The position numbers and the translations under genes were made by a program. The notes beneath the pieces are model-generated. The model was not told the origin of the DNA. It ran no database searches and saw only the letters and a program-made list of their open reading frames with translations. A stretch of 40,000 nucleotides of DNA. It comes from a bacterium. GTDB lineage: Bacteria > Cyanobacteriota > Sericytochromatia > S15B-MN24 > UBA4093. The stretch lies in the NCBI GenBank assembly GCA_017744355.1, contig JAGIBK010000002.1, positions 1 to 40,000 of the forward strand. Reading direction: 5' to 3'. This document shows positions 33,097 to 40,000 of the stretch, one piece after another. Position 1 is the first letter of the stretch; every line of letters starts with the position of its first letter.

Positions 33097-33993
33097 CTAG
33101 CTGGGTTTGCGATGCAGGTTGCGCGTGACCGATACCAGGCTGCCGATGGCCCCGATGCCCATGCCGACCGCCGCGAGGTAGCCGACGATCTTGAGCGTCT
33201 CCATGGGATCGGCGGCGAGCGGAATGAAGGGGAAGAGCTCCTGGAGCTTGCTGATGACGAAGATCCGCCAGCTGAACAGCACCGCCGCCGTGATGGCCGC
33301 CCCCGCGAAGCCGAAGAACATCCCTTCCAGGATGAAGGGCCAGTGGATGAAGCCCTCGCTCGCGCCCACCAGCTGCATGATCTCGATTTCGCGCCGGCGG
33401 TTCTGGACCGCCAGGCGGATGGTGTTGCCGATGACCGCGAGCGTCGCCATCAGCAAAAGGCCCGTGATGACGAGCCCCAAGAGCTGGGTGAAGCCTGCGA
33501 TCTGCTGGATCTTGGCGAGCAGCTCCCGGCCGTACTTGAGGTCCTCGACCGCCGAAAGCTTCGAAATCTGCTCGGCGATGGCCGGGGTGGCGTCCGGGTC
33601 GGTCATCTTGACCCGCAGGGTGTTGGGCAGGGGGTTCTCGATCAGGTTCTCGAAGCGGAACTCCGACTGCATCTCGGTCTGGAGGTTCTTCCAGGCCTCC
33701 TCGCGGGTGATGAGGTCCACCGAGGCCACGTCCGGCATCTGACGGATGAGGGCGGCAGTCGCGTTGGGGCCCGCGTCGTCCTTGAGGAAGACCATGATCT
33801 CGATCTTGGAGCCGACCGAGCGCGCCAGGGCGTTGAGGTCCTCCGAGAGCAGCCAGAAGCCGCCGAGGATCGAGAGCGAGACCGCCATCGTGATGATGAC
33901 CACCCAGCTCATCCAGAGCGAGCGGGTGATCGAGGCGAGGGCTTCCTCGCAGATGAAACCGAACTGTCGCCAGAGGCGCTTAATTGACTCCAA
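33097..33993 (-). CDS. ftsX: Cell division protein FtsX
   Basis: 298 residues, permease-like membrane half of FtsEX, which activates peptidoglycan hydrolases at the septum. A cytoplasmic amphipathic start (SIKRLWRQFGFICEEAL) precedes TM1 (about 29-48). An extracellular domain spans about 50-170 (IEIMVFLKDDAG, VDLITREEAW, PLPNTLRVKM). Three further membrane helices lie at about 172-194, 220-243 and 268-290, with the MQLVGAS motif before the third. It starts with TTG inside the end of ftsE (14-base overlap), GGGAG about 8 bases upstream. Its hydrolase partner is probably the EnvC-like protein at 9987. Confidence 0.94.
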   Translation of the reverse strand: MESIKRLWRQFGFICEEALASITRSLWMSWVVIITMAVSLSILGGFWLLSEDLNALARSVGSKIEIMVFLKDDAGPNATAALIRQMPDVASVDLITREEAWKNLQTEMQSEFRFENLIENPLPNTLRVKMTDPDATPAIAEQISKLSAVEDLKYGRELLAKIQQIAGFTQLLGLVITGLLLMATLAVIGNTIRLAVQNRRREIEIMQLVGASEGFIHWPFILEGMFFGFAGAAITAAVLFSWRIFVISKLQELFPFIPLAADPMETLKIVGYLAAVGMGIGAIGSLVSVTRNLHRKPS

Positions 33994-34669
33994 CCGAGTA
34001 GACTCCCTTCGCCTGGTCCAAGACCAGGCGCCCGTTATCGATGGTGACGACGCGGCGCCGCATGTTGTCGACGACCAGCTTGTTGTGAGTGGCGACCACG
34101 ACCGTGGTGCCGTGCATGTTGATCTTGGTCAGAAGCCGCATGATCTCCCAGGAGGTCTCGGGGTCCAGGTTGCCCGTGGGCTCGTCGGCCAGGAGCAGCG
34201 GCGGGGTGTTGACGATGGCCCGCGCGAGGCAGACCCGCTGTTGCTGACCGCCCGAGAGCTGGTGGGGAAGGGCGTCCGAGTAGTCGCGCAGGCCCACCAG
34301 ATCCAGCGAGGACCGGACCCGCTTCTCGAGCTCATGGCGCGCGGTGCCCTGGATCTTGAGGGCGAAGGCCACGTTCTCATGGACCGTGCGCTGCGGCAGG
34401 AGCTTGTAGTCCTGAAACACCACCCCGATGCGCTGGCGCAGGGTCGAAAGCTGACGATGGGGCAGACGGCCCACGTCGACCCCGCCGACCGTGAGCTGGC
34501 CGGAGGTCGGGATCTCGGAGCGGTAGAGGAGCTTGAGCAGCGTCGACTTGCCCGCGCCGGAGGGGCCGACCAAGAAGACGAATTCGCCGTTCTGGACCTC
34601 GAGGTTGAGGCCGACCAGGGCCTTCACCCCGGTGGGGTAGATCTTTGAAACCTGCTTGATTCGGATCAC
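33980..34669 (-). CDS. ftsE: Cell division ATP-binding protein FtsE
   Basis: 229 residues, ABC ATPase partner of FtsX. Walker A is GPSGAGKST (35-43), the Q-loop is VVFQDYKLL, the signature is LSGGQQQR, Walker B is LLLADEPTGNLD and the H-loop is VVVATHN. The sequence is canonical throughout. It overlaps ftsX and follows the TagA-type gene by 35 bases with no terminator between, so it is likely in the same transcript as csaB and tagA. Confidence 0.96.
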   Translation of the reverse strand: MIRIKQVSKIYPTGVKALVGLNLEVQNGEFVFLVGPSGAGKSTLLKLLYRSEIPTSGQLTVGGVDVGRLPHRQLSTLRQRIGVVFQDYKLLPQRTVHENVAFALKIQGTARHELEKRVRSSLDLVGLRDYSDALPHQLSGGQQQRVCLARAIVNTPPLLLADEPTGNLDPETSWEIMRLLTKINMHGTTVVVATHNKLVVDNMRRRVVTIDNGRLVLDQAKGVYSVGVN

Positions 34670-34704
34670 GCCCGGTTTTCTCCTTACTTAAACAGCCGCA
34701 GGCG

Positions 34705-35418
34705 CTACTTCTCGCGCAAGACCAGCCATGCGAAGCGAGGCAAGGTCGAGCTCATGCGCTTCCAGCGCCAGGGCTCCTGGATCAGGCGGAAGAGCCACTC
34801 CAGGTGGAAGCGTCGGAAGGCAAGCGGGGCACGCTTGACGCGATCTGCGAGCACGTCGAAGCTGCCTCCAACCCCCATGGCCACCGGGACGCCGAGCGCC
34901 GCCTGATGCTCGGCGATCCACTTCTCCTGCCGGGGCACGCCGAGCGCGACCAGCAGCACGTCGGGGCGGGCGGCGCGAATCTCTTCGCGGATCGCCTCTT
35001 CCTCCTCAGGGCGGAAGAAGCCGGAGCGAACGCCCGCGATTTCAAGGCCCGGGTAGCGCGCCTTGAGGGTCGATGCCGCCTCGGCAGCGACCCCGTCGCC
35101 CGCGCCGAACAGGTACATGCGCTTGCCGTTTGCCGCGCACCACTGGGCCATGTGGCCCACGAACTCGACGCCGGCCAGCTTCTGCACCGGGTTCCCCTGG
35201 CGCCGGATGGCCCAGACCACGCCCGAGCCATCGGGCAAAACCAGCCCCGCGCCGCGCAGGACGTCGCCCAGGCCGCGGTCCGCGAGCCCCTGGATGGCCA
35301 TCTCGGCGTTGATGGTCACCACCTGGAGCGGCTGGTCGGCACTGGCTGCCTGGACCCGCGCGATCGCCGCATCGACGCCGAGCGGATCGATTGGAAAGCC
35401 GAGGACGCTTACTCTCAC
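34705..35418 (-). CDS. tagA: WecG/TagA/CpsF-family glycosyltransferase
   Basis: 237 residues, GT26 family. It transfers a (ManNAc-type) sugar to a lipid-linked intermediate in wall teichoic acid, enterobacterial common antigen or capsule synthesis. Motifs are VVTINAEMA, LPDGSGVVWA with the catalytic-region Asp, LFGAGDGVA and LVALGVPRQEKWI. The C-terminal part (FRRFHLEWLFRLIQEPWRW) is the membrane-association end. The GTG start is one base after the csaB stop (TAA-C-GTG), with GGGGG 6 bases upstream; a longer ATG reading is rejected. CsaB next to TagA is common in Gram-positives and cyanobacteria. Confidence 0.92.
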   Translation of the reverse strand: MRVSVLGFPIDPLGVDAAIARVQAASADQPLQVVTINAEMAIQGLADRGLGDVLRGAGLVLPDGSGVVWAIRRQGNPVQKLAGVEFVGHMAQWCAANGKRMYLFGAGDGVAAEAASTLKARYPGLEIAGVRSGFFRPEEEEAIREEIRAARPDVLLVALGVPRQEKWIAEHQAALGVPVAMGVGGSFDVLADRVKRAPLAFRRFHLEWLFRLIQEPWRWKRMSSTLPRFAWLVLREK

Positions 35419-35419
35419 G

Positions 35420-36571
35420 TTATACCCCCGTCGTGGGCGCATCAACCGGGCTTGCGGCAGGCTTCAAGCCCAGGAGCGACTCGATCACTTCGAAATTCAT
35501 GCGGGCCTTGGCGCGCCAGGCTTCGCTCACCCCGACCATCAGGGCCGCACTCGCCTCGCGGGCGTTCCAGGCCGAGCGCAGCAGATCCTCGAAGCTGCGG
35601 GCGTCGTCCAGGTCCGAGAGGCTCGGGACCGCCGGGAAGTTCCACTGGCTGCACAGGTGGGCCACCTTGGGGTCGTACACCAGGCCAAGGGCGGGTACTC
35701 CCGACGCGGCGGCCATGATGAGCGCGTGCAGGCGCATGCCGACCACGAGGTCCATCCGGCCGATGAGGCCCATCATCTCGGCGGGGCTCAGGGGAGTGGT
35801 GAGCTGGGCCACGCGCGGGTGGCGTCCCTCGGGGCGGTACTCGAGGCAAGCGCGCAGCTCCTCGGTGATCCGCTCGTCGCCGGGCAGCTGGAAGGGCAGG
35901 AGCACCACCTGGGCGTCGGCCTCGACGGCGATCTGGGTCAAGGCGCTCGTGAGGACCTTGAACTGACGCTCGTACCAGGTGTGCCAGGGGCGCAGGGCGA
36001 CCGCAATGGTCGGGACCCCCGGCTCGATGCCGATGGAGGCCGCGATCTCGTCGATGCGCTCGGCCGGTGCCCCTTCGAGGCACAGGACCGGATCGGCCGT
36101 CAGCTTGAGCCGATCGGAGCGGATGCCCAGCTCGCGCAGGAGGTCGTAGCTCGCCTGATCCCGCACCGTCAGGGCCTTGGCTGACGAGAAGGCGAAGCGC
36201 GTCAGCATGCGGCTTATGGACTGGCCGAGCGGACCGACCCCCTGGCCGAAGACCATGTTGGGGACGCCCAGCAGGCGGGCGATGGTCATCAGGCCGCCAT
36301 AGTAGGGGACCGAGACGGGGCCGGTCACGTCCTGCATGAGGCCGCCGCCGCCGCTGAGAAAGAGGCTCGCGCCACGCAGCTCACGGGCGATCGCCTTGAG
36401 GTCCAGGCGGGGGACGGCGCGCACGCCGAAGGCCGCTTCGGTCTGTGCGGGGTTGGCCGAAAGCACGACCAGCTCGCAGCGCTCGCCGAGCTGCTGGACG
36501 ATGGTCGCGAGGATGGCCTCGTCACCGAGGTTCCCGAAGCCGTAGTAGCCTGAAACGACGATCCGGTGCAA
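35420..36571 (-). CDS. csaB: Polysaccharide pyruvyl transferase (CsaB)
   Basis: 383 residues. It adds a ketal pyruvate to a cell-wall polysaccharide, the modification that lets S-layer (SLH) proteins bind the wall. The N-terminal GYYGFGNLGDEAIL is diagnostic. LSGGGGLMQDVTG, VFGQGVGPLG and the C-terminal MDLVVGMRLHALIMAAASG, then VYDPKV, complete the family pattern. The start at 36571 is a TTG with GGAGAG 4-5 bases upstream and gives the family-like N-terminus; ATG 36673 has no ribosome site. It implies an S-layer or pyruvylated polymer on this cell. It follows the MshEN repeat gene by ~120 bases. Confidence 0.92.
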   Translation of the reverse strand: MHRIVVSGYYGFGNLGDEAILATIVQQLGERCELVVLSANPAQTEAAFGVRAVPRLDLKAIARELRGASLFLSGGGGLMQDVTGPVSVPYYGGLMTIARLLGVPNMVFGQGVGPLGQSISRMLTRFAFSSAKALTVRDQASYDLLRELGIRSDRLKLTADPVLCLEGAPAERIDEIAASIGIEPGVPTIAVALRPWHTWYERQFKVLTSALTQIAVEADAQVVLLPFQLPGDERITEELRACLEYRPEGRHPRVAQLTTPLSPAEMMGLIGRMDLVVGMRLHALIMAAASGVPALGLVYDPKVAHLCSQWNFPAVPSLSDLDDARSFEDLLRSAWNAREASAALMVGVSEAWRAKARMNFEVIESLLGLKPAASPVDAPTTGV

Positions 36572-36692
36572 TAGTCTCTCCTGCCCTGAGCTGGGTGCCG
36601 AGCGCTCGCTGAGGTCGTTGCCCGTCAAAGACTCAATTGTAGCAGGATCAGAGGGGCTGACGAAACCAGGCATGTTACGGCCGCTGGGCGGT

Positions 36693-37412
36693 CTAGCTCT
36701 CCAGCAACTGCTGCGCCAGGGCCGCGCTGACGGCCTGCACGTCGCAGAAGCCCAGCTGGATGAGGACCTGGCCAAGCATGTGCCCGGTGACGGTCTGCTC
36801 GGCGAGTGCCACCTGTAACTGCTCGGAAGTCAGCGCGCCACGCTCGAGCAGGATGCGGCCCAGGCGGGTCTCCTGCAGCTTGAGGCGCAGGGTCTCGCGG
36901 ACCTGCTCGGCGCTCACGAAGCCGAGCTCGACCAAGATCTCGGTGAGCTGCCGCTCGGGCTGGGCAGCGAGCATCGCGAAGGCCCGTTCGTGCCCCGCGT
37001 GGTCGATGAGCCCGCGCCGCAGGAAGATGGCGCCCGTTCGCTTCTCTGCGCTCTGCTGGGCGAGGGCCCAGTCCACGATCTCGGGGCTGCAAGCCCCCGC
37101 CTCGATCAAGAGCTCGCCGAGCATGCGCCCGGAGCGGGTCTGGGCTTCGAGCGCCGCTTGCAGATCCGTCATCGCGATCGCCTCGGTTCGCAGCAGGATC
37201 TGGCCGAGCCGGGCGTCGCGAAGCTGCTCCTTGAGCGCCGCATCCACGTCCTCGACGGTCGCAAGCCCCATCTCGATCAAGCATACGCCAAGCTTTTGAC
37301 CGGTCGTTCGGTGGGCCAGGGCGGTTGCGAGGTCTTCTTCGCTGAGGACGCCGGCGCGGATCAAGAGGGCGCCGAGGCGGCTGTCTTCGTGGGGCTCCAG
37401 GCGGTTGCTCAT
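36693..37412 (-). CDS. Stand-alone protein of eight MshEN-type repeats
   Basis: 239 residues, soluble, made almost only of eight repeats of 28-30 residues. The LG (or equivalent) positions fall at G14, G42, G70, G99, G127, T157, G185 and G214. Repeats 1, 3, 5 and 7 begin R(L/T)G, for example RLGALLIRAGVLSEEDL and RLGRILLERGALTSEQL; the even ones begin KLG, MLG or QLT. Two such motifs make one MshEN domain, the c-di-GMP-binding N-terminus of type II/IV ATPases (GspE, PilB, MshE), so this is four domains with no ATPase attached. The Gly and Gln positions are partly lost in repeats 3, 5 and 6, so perhaps two units still bind. It is the first gene of the csaB-tagA-ftsEX unit. Confidence 0.82.
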   Translation of the reverse strand: MSNRLEPHEDSRLGALLIRAGVLSEEDLATALAHRTTGQKLGVCLIEMGLATVEDVDAALKEQLRDARLGQILLRTEAIAMTDLQAALEAQTRSGRMLGELLIEAGACSPEIVDWALAQQSAEKRTGAIFLRRGLIDHAGHERAFAMLAAQPERQLTEILVELGFVSAEQVRETLRLKLQETRLGRILLERGALTSEQLQVALAEQTVTGHMLGQVLIQLGFCDVQAVSAALAQQLLES

Positions 37413-37446
37413 GCGGGCCTCGCTTCAAGAGGGACGGGATGGGCCC

Positions 37447-37475
37447 AGTTTATCAGCCGCTCCTTTGAGCCACAA
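37447..37475 (-). promoter_or_regulatory. Sigma-70-type promoter of the MshEN-csaB-tagA-ftsEX unit
   Basis: On the minus strand TTGTGG (plus 37470-37475), a 17-base spacer and TAAACT (plus 37447-37452), the -10 preceded by TGA. The predicted start is near 37440, 28 bases before the ATG. Confidence 0.6.
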
Positions 37476-37492
37476 CTCCAGGGCCTCGCAAA

Positions 37493-37501
37493 TGGTACAA
37501 T
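37493..37501 (+). promoter_or_regulatory. Extended -10 promoter, apparently for a leaderless mRNA
   Basis: TGGTACAAT ends six bases before the ATG at 37508, so transcription would start at or next to the first codon. No ribosome site is present. The same nine bases form the recN -10. Confidence 0.55.
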
Positions 37502-37507
37502 GCCCCC

Positions 37508-38722
37508 ATGCGCCCGCGTCAAACCAACGTCATCGCCCTCGCTGCGACCCTCTTTCTGCTCGGAGCCACCTGCGCTGTCGCCGACGTCCCCGACGACAAG
37601 TCCGGGCGCGTGCGCGAGTACAAGGAGCGTCACTTCGAGCTGACGACGCCCTCCAGCCACAGCTACGAGATCCGCATGGGCGAGGGGACCGCCTCGGTAA
37701 GGGTGAGCGATCGCGCCCTCCTTGAACGCGCCGACGACCTGGAACTCACCGAGCGCCTGTCGGATGCCGAGCGTGTTCGCAGCCGCTGGCAACTCGCCTG
37801 GGGCCTGGCCATTCCGCTCGGCCTCTTCGTCTTCTACGACAACTTCCTGGGCAACCCGCGGCCCACGGGGCAAGGCCTCTCCGAGCTGCCGCCGCCGGTC
37901 ATCTCCTACTTTCCGGGGAACGACATCCGCTCGTATGCGATCGCGGCCCTCGGCGCGGTGGCAGCCGGCTACGGGGCGGCCAACATCGGGTCTTGGACCG
38001 CCGAGCGCTTCGGCTGGGCCTTCCCCAACCTGATCTCCCAGGACGAGGCCAAGCGCGCGGTCAAGCGTGCCAACGATCGCCTGCTGGATGAGCTCGCCCT
38101 GGTGCCGGCGGACCTCCAAGCGGCAAGCGGCAGCGTCACGACCGGCGAAGCGAGCGAAAGCGCCCCGGCGGGGACCGCCCTCAAGGGGGAGACCGGTAGT
38201 GCCGCGTACTACCTCGCCAAGGCGACCACGACCCTGCGTAACCAGCGAGGGGAGGGCTATCGCCTCTACCTGGTCTACACCAAGGATCTCGCCGACAAGT
38301 CCGGCAAGCTCCAGAACGGCAGCTGGCGCTACCTCTTCTACAACTCCCAGAAGATCGAGGCCATGGAAGTCTCGGTGCCGATCTTCGGGGCGAGCCCGAC
38401 CGTGGGGCCGGCTCCGGCGGCCTTCAAGGATTGGCGGACCGAGACCAACCTGGTCGATACCTGGAAGATCGATAGCCCCAAGGCCATGGCCGATCTCCAG
38501 AACGCCTTGGTCGAGCGAGGGGTGCCCTGGCTCACCGAGGATACGACCATGATCCTCTATCCGCGCTACGGCAACTTCCTCTCCCCCGTCTGGCTCCTGG
38601 ATCAGGGGCAGGGGCCGCTCGCGCTGGGCGTGGGCATCGACGCCGCCTCGGGGGTCGTGATCGATCTCAAGCAAGCGGGGCTTGGCATGGGGGCCGGCAT
38701 CAATCCGGGTGGCAATAAGTAG
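37508..38722 (+). CDS. Membrane protein of unknown function with large exported domain
   Basis: 404 residues, family not recognised. Signal peptide (about 5-26, LAATLFLLGATCAVA); exposed strand with SYEIRMGEGTASV (about 56-68); charged helix (ERADDLELTERLSDAERVRSR). Two membrane helices follow (about 100-118 and 142-160). Then comes the helix DEAKRAVKRANDRLLDELA, and a C-terminal domain of ~190 residues (about 210-404) with mixed strands (YRLYLVYTKDLADKSG, WRYLFYNSQKIEAMEVSVP, TTMILYPRYGNF, LALGVGIDAASGVVID). The first ~200 residues share their element order with the 181-residue protein at 27167, which lacks the C-terminal domain. The ATG appears to be at the mRNA 5' end. Confidence 0.75.
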   Translation: MRPRQTNVIALAATLFLLGATCAVADVPDDKSGRVREYKERHFELTTPSSHSYEIRMGEGTASVRVSDRALLERADDLELTERLSDAERVRSRWQLAWGLAIPLGLFVFYDNFLGNPRPTGQGLSELPPPVISYFPGNDIRSYAIAALGAVAAGYGAANIGSWTAERFGWAFPNLISQDEAKRAVKRANDRLLDELALVPADLQAASGSVTTGEASESAPAGTALKGETGSAAYYLAKATTTLRNQRGEGYRLYLVYTKDLADKSGKLQNGSWRYLFYNSQKIEAMEVSVPIFGASPTVGPAPAAFKDWRTETNLVDTWKIDSPKAMADLQNALVERGVPWLTEDTTMILYPRYGNFLSPVWLLDQGQGPLALGVGIDAASGVVIDLKQAGLGMGAGINPGGNK

Positions 38723-38726
38723 CCAT

Positions 38727-38745
38727 AAAGCTTGAGTTAAGCTTT
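38727..38745 (+). terminator. Weak hairpin after the gene at 37508
   Basis: AAAGCTT, loop GAGTT, AAGCTTT; a 7-bp AT-rich stem five bases past the stop, followed by GGTGG rather than T residues. A doubtful terminator. Confidence 0.3.
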
Positions 38746-38835
38746 GGTGGGCTGTCGTCAGCCTTCTCGTTCTTCGCGCGATAAATTCGGTACGGGCACT
38801 TGGGCCCGATCCTTCTTTTGCGCGAGGCTGTCGCC

Positions 38836-39549
38836 ATGGTCATCCGAACGAACCCGACCGTCATGCGTACGCCCGTCCGGCAAGTCAGCGGCACCGTTCA
38901 GGCCACCGCTCAGACACCCGTGACCCCTGCGCTGCCTGCCAAGAGCGAAGCCCCGGCCTTGCCGGATCCCACCAAGGCCAAAGCGCTCACCGATCTCGTG
39001 ATGCATCCGATCAAGAGCGTGAAGGCGGTATTCGACTGGGGAAAGAACATCCTCTCCTTCGATCGCCTGGGAGTCATCACTCAGACGAACGCGCCGCAGG
39101 CCCAGGCCACGCTCGGCGCAGCGGACTCGGCCCTGGGCAGCCTCGCCAAACTCTTCCCCTTCATGTTCCGCGCGGTGGATCGACGAGCGGCTCAAGCGGT
39201 GACGCAGCTGCGCCCCGGGATTGAGCAAGGGCTTTCGGCGCGCAGCCTGCACGGGATCAACATCGTCTGGCCAGTCGGCGGCGCCAACCTCACGGCCCTA
39301 CAGGAGCTGACGGCCTTCGACCGCGCCTTTTCGAACGCGCCCGACGCGACGGTCCAGAAGGCCCTGAGCGGCATCTCCGAGATCAACGTGCAGCGCCTGA
39401 GTCTCTGGGACATGGCGAATCCGGTTAAGCGACAAGCGGCGACTCTCGTCATCCAGCGCCCCATCACCTGGCTACCGGGCCAAAAGTCGGTCGAAGAAAG
39501 CGTCAGAGCCTATCTCGACGCCCAGGGCACCGTCAAGGCCGCGATTTAA
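38836..39549 (+). CDS. Hypothetical protein
   Basis: 237 residues, not recognised, with no signal peptide or membrane segment. A Pro/Thr/Ala-rich N-terminus (about 10-45) precedes helical stretches (KALTDLVMHPIKSVKAVFDW, AADSALGSLAKLFPFMFRAV, ALQELTAFDRAFSNAPDATV). The start at 38836 has GAGG 8 bases upstream; an in-frame TTG at 38800 lacks a site. Its TAA overlaps the stop of the convergent gene at 39546 by three bases. Confidence 0.68.
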   Translation: MVIRTNPTVMRTPVRQVSGTVQATAQTPVTPALPAKSEAPALPDPTKAKALTDLVMHPIKSVKAVFDWGKNILSFDRLGVITQTNAPQAQATLGAADSALGSLAKLFPFMFRAVDRRAAQAVTQLRPGIEQGLSARSLHGINIVWPVGGANLTALQELTAFDRAFSNAPDATVQKALSGISEINVQRLSLWDMANPVKRQAATLVIQRPITWLPGQKSVEESVRAYLDAQGTVKAAI

Positions 39550-39797
39550 ACCAATCGTAGGGTGCGGATCCCCGCCCAGACCCCGGCGTTCTTGAGACGC
39601 TCGGTCTCTTCGCCGAGCACGTCTTCATCGGTGGCACGGCGCTCGAAGCGCTGGAAGCGGTTCTCGATCTCGCCCGACTCCAGCTTCATCATGGGGCGGT
39701 AGCGATAGCCCAGCGACACCAGCTTGTGCTTGAGCAGCTGCGAGGCCACGGTCTCGGCGCCGCGGAAGCGAGTTTCGAGCAGAAAGCGCGTTCCCAT
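39546..39797 (-). CDS. Small hypothetical protein
   Basis: 83 residues, not recognised. It is basic and mixed alpha/beta: GTRFLLETRFRGAETVASQLLKH, YRYRPMMKLESG, then FQRFERRATDEDVLGEETERL and a hydrophobic end. The start at 39797 has GGGGAGAG 7-8 bases upstream. A longer in-frame reading would run through the tRNA-Ala gene and its terminator and is rejected. It lies ~50 bases after the tRNA terminator and shares its stop region with the convergent gene. Confidence 0.65.
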   Translation of the reverse strand: MGTRFLLETRFRGAETVASQLLKHKLVSLGYRYRPMMKLESGEIENRFQRFERRATDEDVLGEETERLKNAGVWAGIRTLRLV

Positions 39798-39850
39798 TAT
39801 TTCTCTCCCCAGGCCAGCAACGGTTAGAGGCGTTATACCCAAGCAAGCAT

Positions 39851-39887
39851 AAAAAGAAAGAGAGGCGGGTCCCAGGACCCGCCTCTG
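39851..39887 (-). terminator. tRNA-Ala terminator
   Basis: On the minus strand AGAGGCGGGTC pairs with GACCCGCCTCT, followed by CTTTCTTTTT. It starts 6 bases past the tRNA 3' end. Confidence 0.88.
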
Positions 39888-39892
39888 TCGAG

Positions 39893-39965
39893 TGGAGGTA
39901 AGCGGATTCGAACCGCTGACCTCTGCAGTGCGATTGCAGCGCTCTACCAACTGAGCTATACCCCC
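39893..39965 (-). tRNA. tRNA-Ala (anticodon CGC)
   Basis: A full cloverleaf of 73 bases. The acceptor stem contains the G3-U70 pair that identifies alanine tRNAs. The anticodon stem CTGCA/TGCAG encloses ATCGCAC, giving anticodon CGC (plus 39930-39932) for GCG codons, which suits this GC-rich genome. The T-loop is GGTTCGAATCC. CCA is not encoded. Confidence 0.95.
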
Positions 39966-39985
39966 GCGACAATGCTGAGTGTCGC
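39966..39985 (-). repeat. Hairpin directly upstream of tRNA-Ala
   Basis: GCGACA and TGTCGC pair around an 8-base loop, abutting the tRNA 5' end. It may be the end of an upstream transcript or a processing signal; the window stops too soon to tell. Confidence 0.4.
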
Positions 39986-40000
39986 AGAGGGCGCCTCCCT

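Noticed and set aside
39798..39950. N-terminal extension of the 83-residue protein
   Set aside because: It would translate the tRNA-Ala gene and its terminator; a good ribosome site precedes the internal ATG.
1..40000. CRISPR arrays, insertion sequences, prophage or integrase genes
   Set aside because: No regularly spaced repeats, transposase motifs or integrase residues were seen; the window looks like stable chromosome.

Overview
The window is a high-GC bacterial chromosome segment carrying housekeeping, envelope and flagellar genes. There is no insertion sequence, integrase, phage gene or CRISPR array. Lineage is inferred, not shown. The flagellar order (flgF, flgG, flgJ, a YvyF-like gene; then flgM, flgN, flgK, flgL, fliW, csrA; then flhF, flhG) is Firmicutes-like. 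CsaB and TagA-type enzymes, the tRNA-Ala sequence and the ANTAR two-component pair fit a Terrabacteria lineage. Several lipoproteins and an EnvC-like protein are also present. A non-photosynthetic relative of Cyanobacteria (Sericytochromatia-like) is my best guess, at modest confidence.

Layout. 1-500: end of an rRNA operon (23S 3' end, 5S, terminator). 567-3906 (minus): tyrS, a PdtaS-like kinase and a PdtaR-like ANTAR regulator, packed as one operon. 4274-6512: citrate synthase and malate dehydrogenase, convergent. 6634-8001 (minus): a clan GH-A glycosidase-like protein. 8124-12408 (plus): uvrC, an EnvC-like M23 peptidase and a CtpA-type protease. 12463-13515 (minus): an NHL-repeat lipoprotein.

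13715-25448 (plus) is flagellar. The first unit starts with a ParM/Alp-type actin-like ATPase and a long coiled-coil protein, then a lytic transglycosylase, FlgF, FlgG, a FlgJ rod-binding domain and a YvyF-like protein, and ends in a terminator. A near-consensus sigma-28 promoter lies directly after that terminator and drives flgM, flgN, flgK, flgL, fliW and csrA. flhF and flhG follow from their own sigma-70-like promoter. Together these supply rod and hook-junction parts, sigma-28 and CsrA checkpoint control, and the GTPase/ATPase pair that sets flagellar position and number.

25802-27712 holds two uncharacterised lipoproteins and a small two-helix membrane protein related in layout to the protein at 37508. 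27785-28642 is a RodZ-type helix-turn-helix protein without a membrane segment, with a CRP-like site at about -61.5 from its predicted start; it is divergent from recN. 32080-37412 (minus) reads as one unit: an eight-repeat MshEN-type protein, csaB, a TagA-type glycosyltransferase, ftsE, ftsX and an unknown gene, linking surface polymer synthesis to cell division. The window ends with hypothetical genes and tRNA-Ala(CGC). Promoters here often use an extended -10 (TGnTAnnnT).
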